DNA of 64,000 bases from Cellulomonas sp. JH27-2 (GTDB lineage: Bacteria; Actinomycetota; Actinomycetes; Actinomycetales; Cellulomonadaceae): positions 248,001 through 312,000 of the forward strand of contig NZ_JACYFR010000004.1 of assembly GCF_014837175.1 (NCBI RefSeq), in the 5' to 3' direction. The position numbers and the translations under genes were made by a program. Position 1 is the first letter of the stretch. Each line of letters starts with the position of its first letter. Shown here piece by piece: positions 63,441-64,000 of this stretch. The notes under the pieces are model-generated. The model saw nothing but the letters and a program-made list of their open reading frames with translations, did no database searches and was not told the origin of the DNA.

Positions 63441-63902
63441 GTGGCGGCTGTGCAGATCCTCAGCCCGATCGCGGGGATCGTGCGTCCCGTCGCCGACGTC
63501 CCTGACGTCGTCTTCGCCGAGCAGATCATCGGCCCCGGCATCGCGATCGAGCCGGACCGGCTCCAGACGCAGGACGTGGTCGCACCCGCCGACGGCGTCG
63601 TCGGCGCGCTCCACGCGCACGCCTTCGCGCTCGAGCTCGACGACGAGCGCTCGGTGCTGGTCCACCTCGGCATCGACACCGTGTCCCTGGCGGGCCTCGG
63701 CTTCACGCTGCACGTGCGCGCCGGCGACCAGGTGCGCGCCGGGCAGGTCCTCATGACTTGGTCTCCGGTCGACGTGGCCGCCGCCGGCCTCGCGACCATC
63801 TGCCCCGTCGTCGCGCTGCAGGCGCCGGCCGACGCCCTGACGGTCGAGGTCGACGCCGGCACGCACGTCGAGCCCGGCGCGCACCTGCTCACCTGGCACT
63901 GA
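63441..63902 (+). CDS. crr: PTS glucose-class IIA protein
   Basis: A 153-residue IIA of the glucose family. The phosphorylated His is in VLVHLGIDTV (about residue 75), with the second active-site His in LHAHAFALEL (about residue 60), and LSPIAGIVRPVADVPDVVFAE at the start. It accepts phosphate from HPr and can have regulatory roles, as in other bacteria. The GTG at 63441 lacks a good ribosome site and may depend on coupling to the IIB gene. Confidence 0.92.
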   Translation: MAAVQILSPIAGIVRPVADVPDVVFAEQIIGPGIAIEPDRLQTQDVVAPADGVVGALHAHAFALELDDERSVLVHLGIDTVSLAGLGFTLHVRAGDQVRAGQVLMTWSPVDVAAAGLATICPVVALQAPADALTVEVDAGTHVEPGAHLLTWH

Positions 63903-63908
63903 CCCCGC

Positions 63909-63954
63909 AACGTCCGAGCCACTCGTCCTCAGGGCGACCAGCGGCTCGGACGTT
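63909..63954. terminator. hairpin between IIA gene and convergent gene
   Basis: A perfect 12-bp stem (63909-63920 with 63943-63954) with a 22-base loop follows the IIA stop. It lies before the end of a minus-strand frame at 63961 and may serve both. Confidence 0.6.
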
Positions 63955-63960
63955 CCCACG

Positions 63961-64000
63961 TCAGGCGGGCGGCGGTGCCGGGGGTGCGGGTGGGGTGGTC
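63961..64000 (-). CDS. partial minus-strand frame with Pro/Ala-rich C-terminus
   Basis: Only the last 12 codons and a TGA (63961-63963) are present; the frame runs off the right edge. The visible end is TTPPAPPAPPPA, a common low-complexity tail. Position just beyond a terminator hairpin supports it as a real gene end, but identity is unknown. Confidence 0.35.
   Translation of the reverse strand, partial: TTPPAPPAPPPA

Overview
The window is high-GC actinobacterial chromosome, most likely from Cellulomonas or a close relative. The reasons are the codon bias, the frequent GTG starts, the clpS-DUF2017-murI-MBL-rph-rdgB block, the helicase-DUF3039 pair, a sugar ABC importer with no ATPase of its own, and many genes that look leaderless. 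No ribosomal RNA or CRISPR array is visible. Four tRNA genes are present: Leu-UAG, Lys-CUU, His-GUG and Arg-UCU.

Layout. 1-5040: YCII-like fragment, AlkA-type glycosylase with an S4 protein, pgi, a small membrane protein and a PfkB sugar kinase. 5129-12833: luciferase-like oxidoreductase, then a probable amino-sugar locus: ROK repressor with a promoter/operator overlap, binding protein, two permeases, ROK kinase and nagB. 12937-17138: SF2 helicase, DUF3039, small membrane protein and nicotinate phosphoribosyltransferase. 17192-25776: ClpS block, ABC-F protein, thioredoxin, Bcp, GroES-like protein and TPR protein. 25879-33301: flavin disulfide oxidoreductase, a divergently arranged OpuC-type osmolyte importer whose binding protein is circularly permuted, ATP-grasp protein and oligoribonuclease. 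34195-36744: GntR regulator with an ABC ATPase, and a short SDR. 36879-39686: a WXG100-like/polymorphic toxin/immunity operon. 40537-50029: two paralogous pairs of membrane-associated GTPases flanking an SSB paralog and EttA. 50067-54132: two thioesterases, an SDR-DUF2867 fusion and topoisomerase IB.

54213-60907 is an accessory island. An IS5-family remnant is followed by an IS3-family element that itself carries an intact IS30-family element. Directly beyond the IS3 end lies a row of toxin tips and immunity genes: an unclassified tip with partner, a broken EndoU nuclease with an intact MafI-like immunity gene, a zinc-ribbon protein, a third tip with partner, and a last small immunity-like ORF. 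Base composition falls in this stretch. The parent toxin gene is missing, and the IS3 element has no target duplication, so a rearrangement probably removed it.

60908-64000 returns to core genes: group II truncated haemoglobin, and PTS enzyme I divergent from separate IIB and IIA genes of the glucose/sucrose class; no IIC or HPr lies in the window.

Regulation. At least ten genes begin 6-7 bases after a TANNNT-type -10 hexamer with no room for a Shine-Dalgarno site, which points to widespread leaderless transcription. Strong perfect hairpins end many units and also separate the sugar-binding-protein gene from its permeases. All assignments come from reading motifs and context by eye; no database search was run.
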